This document shows, piece by piece, positions 62,483 to 64,000 of a stretch of 64,000 bases of DNA. Every line of letters starts with the position of its first letter. The stretch's first letter is position 1. The notes below the pieces were generated by a model. That model saw nothing but the letters and a program-made list of their open reading frames with translations, did no database searches and was not told where the DNA came from. The stretch is from Gammaproteobacteria bacterium (GTDB lineage: Bacteria; Pseudomonadota; Gammaproteobacteria; Acidiferrobacterales; Sulfurifustaceae): NCBI GenBank assembly GCA_016199745.1, contig JACQFZ010000050.1, forward strand, positions 62,001 through 126,000, in the 5' to 3' direction. The position numbers were made by a program, and so were the translations under genes.

Positions 62483-63309
62483 GCGCAGTCGAGACTCTGA
62501 TTAGTTTGAATTCGTTCCGGCCCGGCATAAACCGTATGGCCGTGTTGGCGTGCGAAGCCGACTAGCGTTAGTCCGCTCTGCTGAGCCAAACGGATAGCGA
62601 GACCGGTAGGTGCGGAAATAGCCGCCAATAACGGGATACCAACGGTTGCTGCCTTTTGCACCATTTCGCAACTAGCGCGGCTGGTAAGCACGGCGAAGCC
62701 GCTGTCGCAGGCCACGCCCTGCTTGGCCATCGCGCCGATCAATTTATCTAACGCGTTGTGCCGGCCGACGTCTTCGCGCACGAGTTGCACTTCGCCTGTC
62801 GGCGTCGCCCAAGCCGCCGCGTGGACCGCGCCGGTCAATGTGTTCAAACGTTGGCCCTTCGGCAATTCGGCGAACGCACGATGCAACGCGTCGGGATGAA
62901 TGACAGTGCCCTTTGGTACCGCCGGCAACGGCCGCAGCACCTGCTCCAGACTCTCGGTGCCGCAGATGCCGCAGCCGGTGCGTCCAGCGAGCGTGCGCCG
63001 ACGTTCTTGGATCGCGAGGAAATGATTTTCCGCGACCGTGAGCAGAACCTGGATGCCCATGTCGGTGGTGCGCACGTGCACGTCATAAATATCGCGCGTG
63101 TTCGGCACCAATCCTTCGCTCAACGAAAAACCGAAGGCGAAGTCTTCGAGGTCATGCGGCGTCGCCAACATCACGGCATGCGATACGCCGTTGTAGAACA
63201 AACCGACCGGCACCTCTTCGGCGACGACATCCTGCACCGCCGACGTCGCCGTCCCGTCCCAATGTTGGGCGGAGTACTTGCCGGTTTGCGCGGGCAACTT
63301 CACCAGCAT
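62479..63309 (-). CDS. fdhD: formate dehydrogenase accessory sulfurtransferase FdhD
   Basis: A 276-residue FdhD from ATG 63309 (MLVKLPAQTGKYSAQHWDG; GGAG just upstream). The open frame continues back to 63675 but only as antisense-like sequence through the formate dehydrogenase gene. The active-site cysteines are in RTGCGICGTESLEQVL, and DVGRHNALDKLIGA and TSRASCEMVQKAATVGIPLL are family signatures. FdhD hands sulfur from IscS to the molybdenum cofactor of formate dehydrogenase. It overlaps fdsD and follows fdsA by 8 bases, the usual fds operon order. Confidence 0.95.
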   Translation of the reverse strand: MLVKLPAQTGKYSAQHWDGTATSAVQDVVAEEVPVGLFYNGVSHAVMLATPHDLEDFAFGFSLSEGLVPNTRDIYDVHVRTTDMGIQVLLTVAENHFLAIQERRRTLAGRTGCGICGTESLEQVLRPLPAVPKGTVIHPDALHRAFAELPKGQRLNTLTGAVHAAAWATPTGEVQLVREDVGRHNALDKLIGAMAKQGVACDSGFAVLTSRASCEMVQKAATVGIPLLAAISAPTGLAIRLAQQSGLTLVGFARQHGHTVYAGPERIQTNQSLDCA

Positions 63310-63317
63310 CTCCGACG

Positions 63318-64000
63318 TTACGACGCCTTCGCCGCCTTGGTACGCTGCTCGACGAATTGGATCTGCTCGTCGCGGAAACGATGGAAGCGCTTCTGCCACT
63401 CCGACGGCTGCGACACCGGCGTTACCTGCACCGCCGTCACCTTGTACTCCGGACAGTTGGTCGCCCAATCGGAGTTCTCGGTGGTGATGACGTTGGCGCC
63501 CGATTCCGGAAAGTGGAACGTGGTGTAAACCACGCCCGGCTGCACGCGATCGGTAACGGTCGCGCGCAATACCGTCTCGCCGGCGCGGCTGCTGATACCG
63601 ACCCAATCGCCCTCGTTGACGCCACGCTCTTCGGCGTCGTGCGGATGGATTTCCAGACGATCTTCGCTGTGCCAAAAGTTATTGTAGGTACGGCGAGTTT
63701 GCGCGCCGACGTTGTATTGCGACAGGATACGACCGGTCGTGAGAATCAACGGATAACGCTGGTTAACCTTCTCGTCGGTCGCCACATATTGGGTGATGAC
63801 GAACCGGCCCTTGCCGCGCACGAATTGGTCAATGTGCATGATCGGCGTGCCTTCCGGCGTCTTGTCATTGCACGGCCATTGAATACTGCCGAGCTCGTCG
63901 ATCTTCTCGTAGCTGACGCCGGTGAACGTCGGCGTGAGCCGCGCTATCTCGTCCATGATCTCGGACGGATGCGTGTAGTTCATCGGATAACCGAGGGCGT
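63318..64000 (-). CDS. fdsA: formate dehydrogenase alpha subunit, C-terminal part (partial)
   Basis: The last 226 or so residues of the catalytic subunit; the frame is open to the window edge (ALGYPMNYTHPSEIMDEIA continues from beyond 64000). The visible part is the C-terminal molybdopterin dinucleotide-binding domain: LILTTGRILSQYNVGAQTRR, WHSEDRLEIHPHDAEERGV, GDWVGISSRAGE and TTFHFPESGANVITTENSD. It oxidises formate to CO2 with NAD reduction through partner subunits, probably encoded beyond the edge. In this window it would drain C1 units arising from betaine methyl groups. Confidence 0.93.
   Translation of the reverse strand, partial: ALGYPMNYTHPSEIMDEIARLTPTFTGVSYEKIDELGSIQWPCNDKTPEGTPIMHIDQFVRGKGRFVITQYVATDEKVNQRYPLILTTGRILSQYNVGAQTRRTYNNFWHSEDRLEIHPHDAEERGVNEGDWVGISSRAGETVLRATVTDRVQPGVVYTTFHFPESGANVITTENSDWATNCPEYKVTAVQVTPVSQPSEWQKRFHRFRDEQIQFVEQRTKAAKAS

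Noticed and set aside
63310-63675. Upstream extension of the fdhD frame, overlapping the formate dehydrogenase alpha gene.
   Set aside because: The sequence is Arg-rich with no FdhD similarity before residue MLVKLPAQ, and it lies in another frame of fdsA.

Overview
The window is a gene-dense, moderately GC-rich bacterial chromosome segment. It most resembles a heterotrophic member of the Pseudomonadota (gamma- or betaproteobacterial in gene content). This rests on Pseudomonas-like carnitine/glycine-betaine/sarcosine genes, three GcvA-like LysR regulators, three GlxA-type AraC regulators and an FdsD-type formate dehydrogenase. No rRNA, tRNA, CRISPR array, insertion sequence or phage gene was seen. 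The assignment comes from gene content only.

Layout. (1) 0.2-16.8 kb is a mixed accessory region. It holds a universal stress protein, a translationally coupled SnoaL-like/GNAT/nitrilase trio and a GFA-type zinc protein. An operon of MFS transporter, MttB-family methyltransferase and HyuA-like ATPase lies opposite a LysR gene. Then come a PAP2 phosphatase, a YqfO-like protein, an AraC/YHS/HPP/flavodoxin group, and an HD-domain protein with a frame-disrupted MFS and an EamA transporter opposite a second LysR. (2) 16.9-24.2 kb is one giant gene for an iterative type I synthase (KS-AT-DH-MT-ER-KR-ACP-TE). Its sequence looks far closer to animal cytosolic fatty acid synthase than to ordinary bacterial modular PKS. 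This is the most unusual feature of the window. (3) 24.7-35 kb holds two minus-strand operons for gamma-butyrobetaine and carnitine breakdown: acyl-CoA dehydrogenase, NDP-forming CoA ligase and CaiD-like hydratase; then CdhC, CdhA, a second NDP-forming ligase and CdhB. (4) 35-42 kb holds an esterase, three GlxA/AraC-type regulators and a Tat-exported solute-binding protein. (5) 42-56.5 kb holds etfBA, dimethylglycine dehydrogenase, folC, glyA, sdaA and soxBDAG. (6) 56.6-62 kb holds three more paralogous Tat-exported solute-binding proteins, each followed by its own terminator. (7) 62.2-64 kb holds fdsD, fdhD and the C-terminal part of a formate dehydrogenase alpha subunit that runs off the window.

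How it works together (inference from families). Gamma-butyrobetaine would be CoA-activated, desaturated, hydrated and released as L-carnitine. CdhA, CdhC and CdhB then turn carnitine into glycine betaine. Betaine demethylation to dimethylglycine is not obviously encoded here. Dimethylglycine dehydrogenase (with ETF as electron acceptor) and heterotetrameric sarcosine oxidase strip the remaining methyl groups onto tetrahydrofolate, which FolC polyglutamylates. GlyA combines the C1 unit with glycine to make serine, and SdaA deaminates serine to pyruvate. Surplus C1 can leave as formate, oxidised by the Fds-type formate dehydrogenase. The three GlxA-type AraC regulators suit the CdhR/GbdR/SouR trio known from Pseudomonas.
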